DNA from: Plectrocnemia conspersa | Lineage: Eukaryota > Arthropoda > Insecta > Trichoptera > Polycentropodidae | Direction: 5' to 3' | NCBI GenBank assembly: GCA_009617715.1 | Contig: VTFK01000326.1 | Coordinates: 62,001 to 126,000, forward strand | DNA length: 64,000 nt | Part shown: positions 1 to 11,900 of the stretch, one piece after another | Numbering within the stretch: position 1 is the first letter of the stretch | How the letters are laid out: every line of letters starts with the position of its first letter | Notes under the pieces: generated by a model | What the model saw: the letters and a program-made list of their open reading frames with translations, nothing else | Told to the model about the DNA's origin: nothing | The model's database searches: none | Program-made: the position numbers and the translations under genes

Positions 1-90
1 TCAGTACTCGAAGAATACCTACAATTCCAAGTGGAACCCTTACTGATTAACTACCAGAAGCAGCTGATATTCGGCGTGGGCGTGTTCTGA
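1..90 (+). CDS. 3' end of an unidentified protein-coding gene (partial)
   Basis: From the window edge, frame 1 stays open for 29 codons and stops with TGA at 88-90; it reads SVLEEYLQFQVEPLL and ends IFGVGVF. The codons end mostly in G or C and the stretch is far richer in GC than what follows, so it looks like real coding sequence. A second reading is possible: an acceptor AG at 3-4 opening another frame that ends ...YNSKWNPY at the TGA at 44-46. I do not recognise either peptide. The AT-rich sequence after it, to about 360, is probably 3' UTR. Confidence 0.4.
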   Translation, partial: SVLEEYLQFQVEPLLINYQKQLIFGVGVF

Positions 91-1102
91 TACGCTAACG
101 CCAACTGGCGATGAATATTTATAAATAGGCTTAAAATAGCATATTATTTTCGGACACACTAGTCAATATACATATTGTAGAAGCAATAGCCTAAAAGCAG
201 TACATATAATTGTACAAGACATACATACATAGCAATATTAAATGTAACCACGCTAGCAAGCAATCAACGTGATTGTTACATTTCCAAAGACGCACTAAAA
301 CGTTCTATGTACTTTTAGTGCTAAAAAACTTTTCCAACTCAGGATTACGGGGTATTAATAAATATCTCAAATATGACTGACTTAAGATATCAAAAATTAA
401 CTAAAGTATATATTTACGATTTAATAAAATATTTTTCCATCTGTAAATAATCCATACATAATCTCTATAAATTATATAATAGCAAAATAATATAATATAA
501 AAATAACCTTATCAAAATAAATATTTCATATAATGTACAATTATAATCTATCTGGGATTTAGATAATTTACAAATATTTTTAAACTGTATTTATTTTAGT
601 ATGAACATATATATTATTAATGTATTACATTCAATACTAAGTATGTATATTGTGAGTACATTAAAGACTTAACATACTTTTGGATTATCACTTCGATATT
701 CATCAGTGAAGAAAAGCTACAAGAACTTAATCCGAAGTGATCAGTCAGTATTATAATTACAATTATCAATTCAAATCCGCAAGATACAATTGAAATATAC
801 AAAAACATCATTATTTAAAAAAATGCATTATTGTTATAAGGCCATTTAGATTTAATGTAAAGTATATATATGTAGATATCTATTTTATAATATTATTGAG
901 GTATAAGTAAAATTGTGAGATTGATATAAAGTATAAAGATACCATTGTTAGAACTCTCCGAGTACACCTGGCATTAGAAATACATTTACAAATAAGACAT
1001 ATCATATCAGTTTGTATCACATATCGATGGATAATATCCATTATTTGATAAAATATTTTTACCATGTAATAATATGTCGACGTTCAAACATTCATTTTGA
1101 AC
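91..1102. other. Intergenic region upstream of the hexosaminidase gene
   Basis: AT-rich DNA between the end of the first gene and the hexosaminidase start codon. It contains the probable 3' UTR of the first gene and a minus-strand SINE remnant (about 675-805). The promoter and 5' UTR of the hexosaminidase must lie here, but I see no clear core promoter motif. Confidence 0.5.
675..805 (-). repeat. Tail part of the SINE family also seen near 19.1 kb and 35.8 kb
   Basis: Read on the minus strand, this stretch aligns along its length with the body of the copies at 19116-19272 and 35721-35870. The best landmark is TCACTGATGAATATCG, with GTTTTT, ATTTC and TAATTATAAT blocks in the same order before it. 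The tRNA-like head is missing or beyond recognition, so this is a truncated copy. Confidence 0.5.
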
Positions 1103-4100
1103 ATGGAACCGACTGCAGCAGTTGTGTCTCCTTTGGTTAAGAAAATAATTATAATTGGCACGTTTGTGTGTTTTACGGGAGCTGCGATCGGAATTATTAC
1201 AACAGTTGCAGTTTTATCCCCCGAAGAGTAAATATAAACACAAAATGATTTTATATTTATAAGGAAAATTTTAATTTAAAAATAATTACAGTGCTATTGA
1301 AAAGCAAATACGTGGTTGGGTATGCAATAGTAAGCGACAATGTGAAAAGTTTTTATTAAAAAATGAAACTGATGAGAAAGTGCAGAGTTTAAGTGTTTGC
1401 AAAATATTTTGTAATGATTACGGTTAGTTAGATTCAAATATAAGTAACTAGTAATAATACATATTATTATAATTATATACATTTTAAGGTGGCATGTGGC
1501 CAATGCCGACAATTGATTTTCAAATGGGAACATTTTTGGTTCACTTGGATGTAAATAAAAGTAGCTATGATGTACAATCTGGAAATTCTGAAATATTTAT
1601 TTTATCTGCAGTTGACGTAAGTTATATTAAATATCTGATATATGTACAATACACGTGAATGTATTATAGAAAGGCACCTCACATAAAAATGTCATAAGCA
1701 CAATATCATCAGCACGATAGACCAGTGACTTTGCAGAACACCAGAGCAGTGTTTAAAATTTTAATCGCAGTTTAACATTTGACTCATTGTATTTTGCGAT
1801 TTTGCACCAATGCCCAAAACTATGAGCGAAATTTTAAGTGCTTAATGAGCAATGACATCATTTATTATTTTTAAATGTAACATTGCAGAGATTTTATTCC
1901 CATATCAAAAATTTGGTTCCGGCTGATGTTGAAGTCTTAAAAGGAAGTGCCTATATCAACATAACTTTTGATATTGAAGATATGAATGATATAAGTAAGC
2001 ATAAATTAAACTCTTATGAAATTAATTTAAATTAACTATTTGCTTTACATTCTTAGATTTAGGTCTAAATACTGATGAGAGTTATAAAATAACGATAAGC
2101 TTAAACAATGACGAAGTCAATACTAGGATAAAAGCACACAATTACTTTGGTGCAAGGCACGCTTTGGAAACTTTAGAGCAATTTATTATATTTGATGATT
2201 TGCATTCAAAGATATTAGTAAATATAATCGATTTGCATATCATTATATGTTAAATACACATATCATAATTATAAAAACAGATTCCAGGTTCATTAATGAT
2301 TCACGACAAACCTGTGTACCCTTATAGAGGCATATTGCTAGACACGTCTAGAAATTATTTCTCAGTAGAATCAATAAAACACACATTAGGTAAGTGTTCA
2401 TATAATATATATTATTTGTGAAATCTCGTTAATTTATTTATTGAATTAAATATAGATGCGATGGCAGCTTGCAAATTAAATAGGTTCCATTGGCATATTA
2501 CCGATTCACACAGTTTTCCATTTTATTCTAAGACATACCCAGAAATGACGAGAAAAGGAGTTCTTAATCCAAGAAAAGTAAATATAAAAATAATATATTT
2601 TTGTTATAGTCAGTATCATGTGTGATGCAAACTGATCTATATGTATAATTATATGCTAATTTTGTTGTTGTGTGAATTATTATTTATTAAGGACTTAATT
2701 AAATACTACAGGTTGCCCAGAAGTCGCGAACTAGTGTAAACAATTTATAACTTAATAATTAGGTTACTTTGTTTTGTTTTTTTCATACAAAATTTAATTG
2801 GTGTAAGAATTGAATCCATTGGATCCAGAAAAGCGCCTTGAATATTCCCTTAGATACCAAGATTTTGTCAGACAAAACAATATTTTTATTCACACACTCA
2901 TCATGAGCGATGAAGTTCTTTTTCATTTGAATGGGTTTGTTAATAAACAAAACTGCAAGCTGTGGGGTTCGGAAAATTAAAGAGAGGCTCATTATCGTCA
3001 GTCCATTCAAGCGCTAAAACTCAACATTGAGCATGAAGTTCGAGCAATAAAGCCCGAAATACTAAGGAAGGTCATGGTCAAAATGCAGTGAAAAGAGCAG
3101 TTTTGTGCAAAGCAGAAAAAGGGGGTCACCTACGTGATATATTTTTTGCCAATTGATTTGTAAAGAAATATTTATTGATTAATTTAAAAAGTCTAATCGT
3201 CATTTTTGTGTTTTAACCAATATTTTATAAATTATGGGGTAAACAAACCAGTTCGCGACTTCTGGGCCACCTTATGTATTATATCTTTATATCACATTAT
3301 ATTATATTATATCTTTATTAATTAAATACTTTATTATATCTTTATAACATACTATATTATATTATATCTTACTATCTATCACAATAATCCATAAAATAAT
3401 GATTACACTAAAGGCATAATTTTAAAAATCTGTTGACTTTTTATTAACATATATTGTAGGTATATACTCCAGATCATATTATTGATATAGTTGGTTATGG
3501 CTTCGAAAGAGGAATTAGGGTTGTGCCAGAATTTGATGCACCAGCACATGTAGGTGAAGGATGGCAGAATACTGGTTTAACAGTTTGTTTTCAAGGTAAA
3601 AAGTGTGATTTGTTCAATCTTATATATTAACATATACTTTAACAATTTTTTTTATATTTTAGGGAGAACCGTGGACTAAATATTGCGTGGAACCTCCTTG
3701 TGGCCAATTGGATCCAACTCAAGATAAATTGTATGAAGTATTGGGAGGAATTTATAAGGATATTTTCGGTAATCAGTTAATATTGTATATTTTAATATAA
3801 CTATAATTTTTTTTTATTTAATTTCTAAATAATTCAGAGGTATTTAAACCTGATATTTTCCATATGGGTGGCGACGAAGTTAAAAACGAATGTTGGAACT
3901 CGTCCGACAAAATTACTACATGGATGTTGAATAAAGGGTGGGAATTGAATGATCAAGGTTTTATATATTTATGGGAATATTTCCAGAAAAAAGCTCAAGA
4001 GCTGGCTTATAAAGTAAGGTTTTGAATTTATTGTTATGACGTTTAACAATTGTGTGGTAAATAAAACATAATTTGTCAGGTTAATGGAGGAAAAAAATTA

Positions 4101-4963
4101 CCTTTGATATTATGGACTAGTACCTTAACCGAGTATCAGCACATTGAAGAATATTTATCAAATAGTGATTATATAATACAGGTAAGCATTTTATTTCAAT
4201 CCCATTCTATCTATTGATCATATATTTGGGCAAGTAAATCAGTAAAAATATCTCTTTGGTAGAAAATTTATTTTAAAGCCTTTAATTAGGGTTATAAAAT
4301 GCAATAAAAATCATATTTTATAGGTATGGAGCACAGGAGTAGATCCAGAGATTAAAGGTTTGCTAAACAAAGGATACAAGCTGATCATATCTAATCATGA
4401 TGCACTTTATTTTGACTGCGGCTTCGGAGCTTGGGTCGGAGAAGGTTGGATATACATTTATTTTTATATTTTTAATAAAATCTTTCACTTTTAAACGATT
4501 ATTATATTTTCAGGAAATAACTGGTGTTCGCCTTATATTGGATGGCAAAAAGTTTATGACAACAGTCCAGCAAAAATGGCAGGAGATAAGAAGGATTTAA
4601 TTTTGGGTGAGAAAATATTACTGTAAAATCGATTATAAATATTGATAATATATAATAAACTATTTTTAGGCGGAGAAGCAGCGCTTTGGTCTGAACAAGT
4701 CGATACAGCATCTATAGATGGGCGATTGTGGCCTCGTGCAGGCGCCTTGGCCGAAAGATTGTGGGCTGAACCTAAAACTACTTGGCGTGCCGCAGAAAGA
4801 AGGATGTTGCATTTCAGGTACAGACATCTTTCGATTATATTGCATTATTAGTAATAATATATAATTTTTATTTAATTGTAGGGAAAGATTAGTCCGTCTG
4901 GGCATAGATGCAGATGCATTACAACCTGAATGGTGCTATCAGAATGAAGGACACTGTAATTAA
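1103..4963 (+). CDS. Membrane-anchored beta-N-acetylhexosaminidase (GH20)
   Basis: Hydrolyses terminal beta-linked N-acetylglucosamine (or galactosamine) from glycans or chitooligosaccharides. Exons: 1103-1227, 1292-1422, 1489-1616, 1889-1994, 2057-2217, 2281-2389, 2456-2577, 3460-3595, 3667-3768, 3838-4013, 4080-4181, 4324-4444, 4514-4606, 4670-4817, 4882-4963. They total 1842 bases (613 residues) and every junction keeps frame. Residues about 13-40 ([20 protein letters not shown]) form one hydrophobic segment after a short basic tail, typical of a type II signal anchor. The GH20 barrel shows [39 protein letters not shown], the catalytic pair in HMGGDEV, ILWTS and [12 protein letters not shown]. 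The C-terminus [10 protein letters not shown] is usual for insect hexosaminidases. The anchor suggests a Golgi or cell-surface enzyme of the fused-lobes kind, but I cannot separate it from the NAG groups by eye. The donor after 4444 (GTTGGA) is weak and the exon 9 acceptor was chosen by frame. Confidence 0.93.
2709..3272 (+). mobile_element. Deleted Tc1/mariner-type transposon in a hexosaminidase intron
   Basis: Inverted ends at 2710-2735 and 3272-3247 match at 24 of 26 bases (core GCCCAGAAGTCGCGAACT), with TA next to each end (2707-2708 and 3273-3274). Between them are plus-strand transposase fragments: [18 protein letters not shown] followed by LWGSEN and a stop at 2980, then [20 protein letters not shown], and [11 protein letters not shown] near the end. 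These match the catalytic-core start and the C-terminus of the same transposase type found at 12502-13373; the middle is deleted and the frame is broken. It lies in the 882-base intron between hexosaminidase exons 7 and 8, by far the longest of that gene. Confidence 0.85.
3273..3425. repeat. Degenerate ATTATATT / TATATCTTTAT simple repeat
   Basis: Just downstream of the intronic transposon the words TTATATTATATTATATCTTT and TATATCTTTATAACATACTA recur. It is low-complexity sequence with no coding content. Confidence 0.5.
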
Positions 4964-5064
4964 TTCGCAAAGACAAACTTTATTATATTCTTCAAATTAC
5001 AGTAATATAAAAAATATTTAAGAAACAGTAGTTGTTCATTATACAATATATTATATCAGCCTAA

Positions 5065-5070
5065 AATAAA
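5065..5070 (+). promoter_or_regulatory. Polyadenylation signal, hexosaminidase
   Basis: AATAAA about 100 bases after the hexosaminidase stop codon, the first such hexamer downstream on this strand. It faces the TMEM50 signal at 5159-5164 on the other strand. Confidence 0.5.
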
Positions 5071-5158
5071 TTAGTATATAATATATAAATAATTGGAAAA
5101 ATTGTCTTTGAATCAATGTATCGTACATATTTTATGCGATCTTTATCACGACAACTAT

Positions 5159-5164
5159 TTTATT
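5159..5164 (-). promoter_or_regulatory. Polyadenylation signal, TMEM50 gene
   Basis: AATAAA on the minus strand about 140 bases beyond the TMEM50 stop codon. With the hexosaminidase signal at 5065 it indicates that the two convergent transcripts end within roughly 100 bases of each other. Confidence 0.4.
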
Positions 5165-5301
5165 ATTTGTATGACTTAGAATTAAAAATGAACATAATAT
5201 TAAGTTAATCAAGAATAAGATATTAATCAGAATATATATATGTATATAACTAGCGCATTATCGAAATATTATTCACTTAATATAAAAATACAAATATTCA
5301 C

Positions 5302-6427
<1,126 letters not shown>

Positions 6428-7734
6428 TTTAATCAAGTTGATGGGGTTTTTTTTCGTCAAACCACCCGCAAGATGACAGCTGCGCTGATTCACAACGCTG
6501 TGGCTATAACGTATCAAAATTTGCCCATAACTAAATTATTTTATTTTTAAAACTAATATTATTTATTATTTATGGAAGGCAGAAATATTTATATTAAAAT
6601 TATTTATAAGAATGGTAACCTTATGTATAGAAATTTTACAATAAGAATAAACGTTATCAATAATGATCAACCGGTGAGTCGTACCATATGACAATACATA
6701 CTGCAATATTGCAAATAAACAAATGTTAAATAAATATTGACTAGAATTTTTTGTCGGCAGCCTTCATGAAAATTATTATCAAATTTCAAAACATAAGATG
6801 CCAAGTAGTTGTTATTAGCAAAACGAAAGCAAAACAAACTGAAGATAGAGGACGTGAGTTCCAAACATGCCCTGACTTCGATGTATAAAAAGTTTCCTAC
6901 AAAATAATATATATTTGCCATATTTTTTATCATAACAAAATGCTAATATCATAATTACATTATACGGATGTTCCGTGTTTTCATTACTCCGACATATTTG
7001 ATATGAGATATAAATAATAAAAAATTGTTTTTATTGCTTTTAAAAAAATAATATTTCCAAATATAAATGTGAAAACTACTAACTTCATGATTTCAATAAT
7101 CTTCGTCTGATTCTGATGCAAATATTTCAATCACGTTTTCGCTATCCAAGAAAAATTTTACACCTTAAAATTCAAGATCCAATTCATCAGAATCATTATA
7201 TATTTCGACCATCGCTATAAATTTTATTCAAACTAAAGTTAGTATATATTAAAATTATTTAACAAAGTAAAAATACTAAATATACTTGTTAAATCGAAAA
7301 ATATTGAAGAAGCTCAGGAATATTCTATACTTCGACGTAGCTCTCCCGACGAAAAGCAAACAAATACTGACGTACGATTGAAACGCCGTCTGATGCGTGC
7401 GTCAGAGCGAGTTAGAGCGTGAACCTTGCCCTATCTCTCTCGCTGTCACACGCATTTGTGCAATTCGCTTTGACACGTACAAGCAAATCCGTGGGAGAGA
7501 AAAGGGGATATACTCACCCATCTCTCTCTTGCGAAATTCTCTGACAAAGCGATATAGCATAGGCGCGTGAAAGTTAAACCTTTTATATTCTAAATTAAAC
7601 CGTTTATAAAGTAAATTATACAATTGGATATTTTTTTTAAATTTTATATTATTGAGCTCACGTGTACATAAGCACAATTTATAAAGCTTCTTTTGCAGCA
7701 GCTGCAGGTAATTTCATATAATATTTATTACAAT
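6428..7734. other. Intergenic region upstream of the TMEM50 gene
   Basis: AT-rich, with one richer part at about 7380-7570 that carries CTCTCTCG-type words. It should contain the TMEM50 promoter just above 6427. Open frames here are short and show no recognisable protein. Confidence 0.4.
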
Positions 7735-7965
7735 TTGCTGAAAAAACAGATTTGTTTATAACGTCCAACAAATTTCATCGATTTGATAGATCTCCCAGCA
7801 AATTCCTAGCAGAAAATTAATTTTTTGAAAAGACTTCTTCAATTGTATTCATTATTGGCTAATACGGTGGTAGAAAAAATAGAGAATGATTTGTGTGCTC
7901 AACAAGCTCATGCACTTCATGTGTATGGTAAATGCTTGCGTTGTTAAAAACTAACCATGCTTTTT
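7735..7965 (-). mobile_element. Relic of a Tc1/IS630-type transposase (C-terminal half)
   Basis: The minus strand reads LVFNNASIYHTHEVHELVEH, then SLFFLPPY, a stop, PIMNTIEEVFSKN and another stop. This is the DNA...LPPYSPxLNPIEExFSxxK signature around the second and third catalytic residues of Tc1/IS630 transposases, with the D of DN changed to N and in-frame stops. The N-terminal half and the inverted ends are not visible. It is a dead fragment. Confidence 0.7.
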
Positions 7966-7974
7966 CGTGATTTT

Positions 7975-8170
7975 TCTGTTTAATTTGAGGTGTAAACCAT
8001 TTCATCCAACATTAAATTGTATAATTTAATTTTAAAAAGTTTAATTTGATTTGTAAAAAGTTTAATTTTAAATGAAAAACCTGTATTGAACTCAGGAGTT
8101 GAAAATTCAATAATCCAAATGTTTACGTTGATTTTGTTTAATATAAAATTAAACATATTTTTTGTCTGGA
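7975..8170. repeat. AT-rich low-complexity repeat (AAAAAGTTTAATTT words)
   Basis: Near-tandem copies of AAAAAGTTTAATTT at about 8034-8075 within a TTTAATTTTAAA-rich tract between two transposase relics. Confidence 0.45.
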
Positions 8171-8294
8171 ATAATTTGTGTCTGAAAACATCCAAAAAAT
8201 TAAATATAATTTTGGCGTTACTTCAAATATGAATATGTATATACAAAATTTTATAAAAAAATAACAAACTTTCAGTTTGGCGCTTTTGTCAGTA

Positions 8295-8740
8295 TGGTGA
8301 ATCATCCACCATGAGGTGCTTAAATGTGGTCGCACAATACGGCTGAGATTTATTGTGATCATCTCGAGCATTTAAATGTTGCAATAAAAAGCAAAAAGGC
8401 CTGCTGTAGACAATAGAAGACAAATTATTTTCCAGCATGATAATGTGAGACGCCATACAGCAAAAATCACAAGAAATAAACTAAAATAATTAAAACGGAA
8501 CGTAATTCCTCACCCACCATACTTAACTGACCTTGCTCGTTCTAATTACCAACTATTTTGATCGATGCAACATTATTTAGCTAACAACTTTTTTTAAATA
8601 TTGAGAAGGTAAAATCTGGTCTCACAGAGTATTTTGCATCTAAATCATCAAATTTTTATTCAAACAGAATCAAAAATTTATTAGAAAGATGGAGAAAATT
8701 TTTTCTATTGAGAGAACAGTGATATTTTCGTTCAGTACTC
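8295..8740 (+). mobile_element. Relic mariner (DD34D-type) transposase, C-terminal half
   Basis: Across several frames the plus strand reads HHEVLKCGRTI, EIYCDHLEHLNVAIKSKK, then IIFQHDNVRRHTAKITRNK, VIPHPPYLTDLARSNYQLF and SMQHYLANNFF. This is the order of the second half of a mariner transposase: the LYCQQL region, the HDNARPH block with the second aspartate, and the HPPYSPDLAPSDYHLF block. Stops and frameshifts are frequent, and the DNA-binding part and inverted ends are absent. Confidence 0.75.
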
Positions 8741-8839
8741 CTAATATTAAACATATGGAGTACCAATATATACTCAGCTTTTATTGTAGATATGGTAATA
8801 AGCAATATATAATCAATTTATATTGAGACACATGTGTGA

Positions 8840-8845
8840 TTTATT
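8840..8845 (-). promoter_or_regulatory. Polyadenylation signal, nidogen
   Basis: AATAAA on the minus strand about 60 bases past the nidogen stop codon; the closest hexamer downstream. Confidence 0.45.
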
Positions 8846-8903
8846 AAATTAAAATACAAACATTAATATAAATTAATACATAAGAAATTACTATTTTATG
8901 GTT

Positions 8904-11900
8904 TTAATCATCATTACAGAGCAATTCTCCTGATATTGACTTTCCACAAGAACAAGTTCTGCCACCCTTTCCGTCCAACAAACACAGTTGGGTGTTTGGA
9001 CATCCGCCGTTTTGACTCTGGCAAATGTTAGACATGGGTCTGCAACCGTCCAATACTGCAGCCATGCCGTACAACTTCTTATCTTTACCACCAAGCGGCG
9101 TTTCAATAGGAGCCTCTTTGGTTTGAGTGTCTTTATTCAAGCTTTCAATAGTATGTCTGCAATACCAATGTTAATAATGTATACTTAAAAATTAATAAAT
9201 CAACAACTAAATTAATAAATCAACATACGTTATCCAATCAGTCCAATAATAATGAGTTGGAGTTATCGTTAAACCAAATGGATAACTGCATTTATGAGCC
9301 ACGGTCCTAGACTGCATTGTATCAATATGTACACATTCAATTATTTTTTTACCGGCGTCTGTGTAGCATAATTCATCTGTGTCGAAATCAATTGCTAAAG
9401 AATTTGGTAGAGATACTTTAGTACTGTTTAAGAACACTTTTCTGCCCGTTCCGTCCATGTTTGCCCATTCGATCTTAGGATTCTTTCTATTCCAATCCGA
9501 CCAAAACACCTTACTAAAAATTAATGTACAGTTGAATCAGTAAATATAGTTTAGTTTATAATATAAAATGATTGCTTATAATATCATTACATTATTCAAA
9601 TGAGCTATGTAAGTATTTTATGTATAAACTTTGTTGCAAAACTTGCTGTACGGTGCTATTTGAATAATAAATGTATACCAACCCTTTGAATGGATGTACA
9701 GCAATGCCTCTCGGATCTATTAAATCATTGTTGAACAATACTTTACGTATCTTTGTGTTTAGGTTAGCAACTTCGATAGTGTCTTGTCTTGAATCAGTCC
9801 AGTATATATTCCTTGATACCCAGTCGACGCTTAAACCTTCCGGTGATATAATATCTGTAAAATAAACATTTTAATAACTTAGCTTTTTGATGTTATAATA
9901 GATTTTTTTATATATTGTGCATATTTTACCATGTGTGAATACATTTTCTACAAAAGTACCATCATAATTTGAGCTCTTAATCATTCTGCTTATTATATCA
10001 CTCCAGTAGACACGTTCATCTTGGCAATCTATATCGAGCCCGATTGCCATTTGTTCATATAATATGTTAATAGGACGTGGTAAATCGTCATATGTGGGTG
10101 CTAAAGGTATTCTTAATGTCGCTACACCTTGATTCAACAGCAAAAAGTTGCCTTCGTGTTTTAATATCTTTTTACATGAAGTTCCATTACCGATGTATCC
10201 TAAGATGCATTCGCAAACAAAACCATCTTGTCGTTCGATACATTGAGCTTGAGAAGAACACATGTAAGGATTATCCTCGCACGTTACTATTTTTGTGCAT
10301 TGATATCCATTACCTAAGTATCCTGATCTGCAAATACATTTGTGCTTATCTTCGTCATCAATATAAGTGCAATCTGCGTTGTCATCGCAGTTTTGCAAGT
10401 CGTTACACTCGGTGGAATTCTGGGTACACTTTATTACACCATCGCCGTGATAACCTTGTTCGCATTGGCAATAGAAAATTTTATATTCCTTATACCATAA
10501 GCAATTAGCATGATCGGCACATCTCACTCCATTACAATCTCCGTCAGGTATGCACGCATCGTTGGGATCTTTCACGTATCCCGGTTTACATTGGCACGAG
10601 CGGCTTTGAACATAATTATTATTTGTGTATTTACATTCAGCGTTTTCTTCACAATCTGCCGATGTTCGGCATGAGTTCGCTTCGCATACAAGTCCGTTGC
10701 CTTCATACCCAGATTGGCATATGCAAATAAATTTGGTGGTCGCCGGGTCGAATTCGCAACTAGCCTTGGGGTCGCATATGTTCTCGTCTTCGCAGTTCAC
10801 TTCCTTTTGAACGCATTCTATTCCGTCGCCTTCGAATCCCTCTGTGCATACACATTTGTAATTGCCTATGCTGTCATCAAATTTACATTGGGCTTGGTAA
10901 TGACAGTTGTCAATAGTGTTGCAGTTTACTAAAATATGAAAGTTCTTTAATAATGAAAGTTTTGTATGATTATGTTAGTAAAATAATGGGAGAAGTACAT
11001 ATAAAACCAGACGGCCCTTTGGTGATATGGTGTACGTTTTTGTTAGGAGAACATGTGTGAAAACGTTTGTTATAATTGAAACCCTTTGGACATACGCATG
11101 CAAATTCATAAAGGCATTGTGGTATAGGATGATTGAGTACTGTAAAAATAAATGATTATTGTTTATATAAAGTTACGGCTAGTCGGTGAGATATTTTCCC
11201 TTTTGCCGAAAGAAAAAATATCTCACCGACCGGGCCTGTATAAAGTTATGAAATATTAAATAAAAATAGCATCTATATTTTGCTTATATAATACATATGT
11301 ATGTACTTTTGCATTTTTTTAGTACACACTGAATTATTCTAAGCTCGGTGCAAATAAATATAATACATATTGGATCAGAGCTAGCGCCTTCGCCAGTTTT
11401 TCAAATTGTGTCATTTAATATACTACTTTTAATTTTGTCAGAACCACACGTCGAGTGAGAACTGAATTTGTTGCAAATACATTTTAAAAGCGTAATAAAT
11501 CAAATTGGTATCATATTAATATTATTGACGAAAGTGACGAGTAGTTATTAAGACGCATTAGGTAAATGCATCTTTCAAATGGACTATAAATAAAGGCTAG
11601 TTGGTGTCTTTACAAATACAAAGAAATGCTATATGGAATGTGAGACCCGGAACTACAAATGCCCCATGATAGTGTTGCCAAATCTCCAACTGTTCGTAAA
11701 GACACGATAAATGCCACACATCAGCAAGAAACTAATTAAAAAAATAGATTTTGTAAATATATTAGATAAATTCAAAATGACGGTTAATCAAATAAAATCA
11801 GATTCATAACTCTGTTAATAAGATACTTCAGTAAATCCTAAAAGTAAAGAGTTAAAAATCGTTACGTAATAAAAACTAAAAATTAAAAAAAATTGTTTTT

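Noticed and set aside
2783..3010. 75-codon minus-strand frame in the hexosaminidase intron
   Set aside because: It is antisense to transposase code of the intronic mariner-type element.
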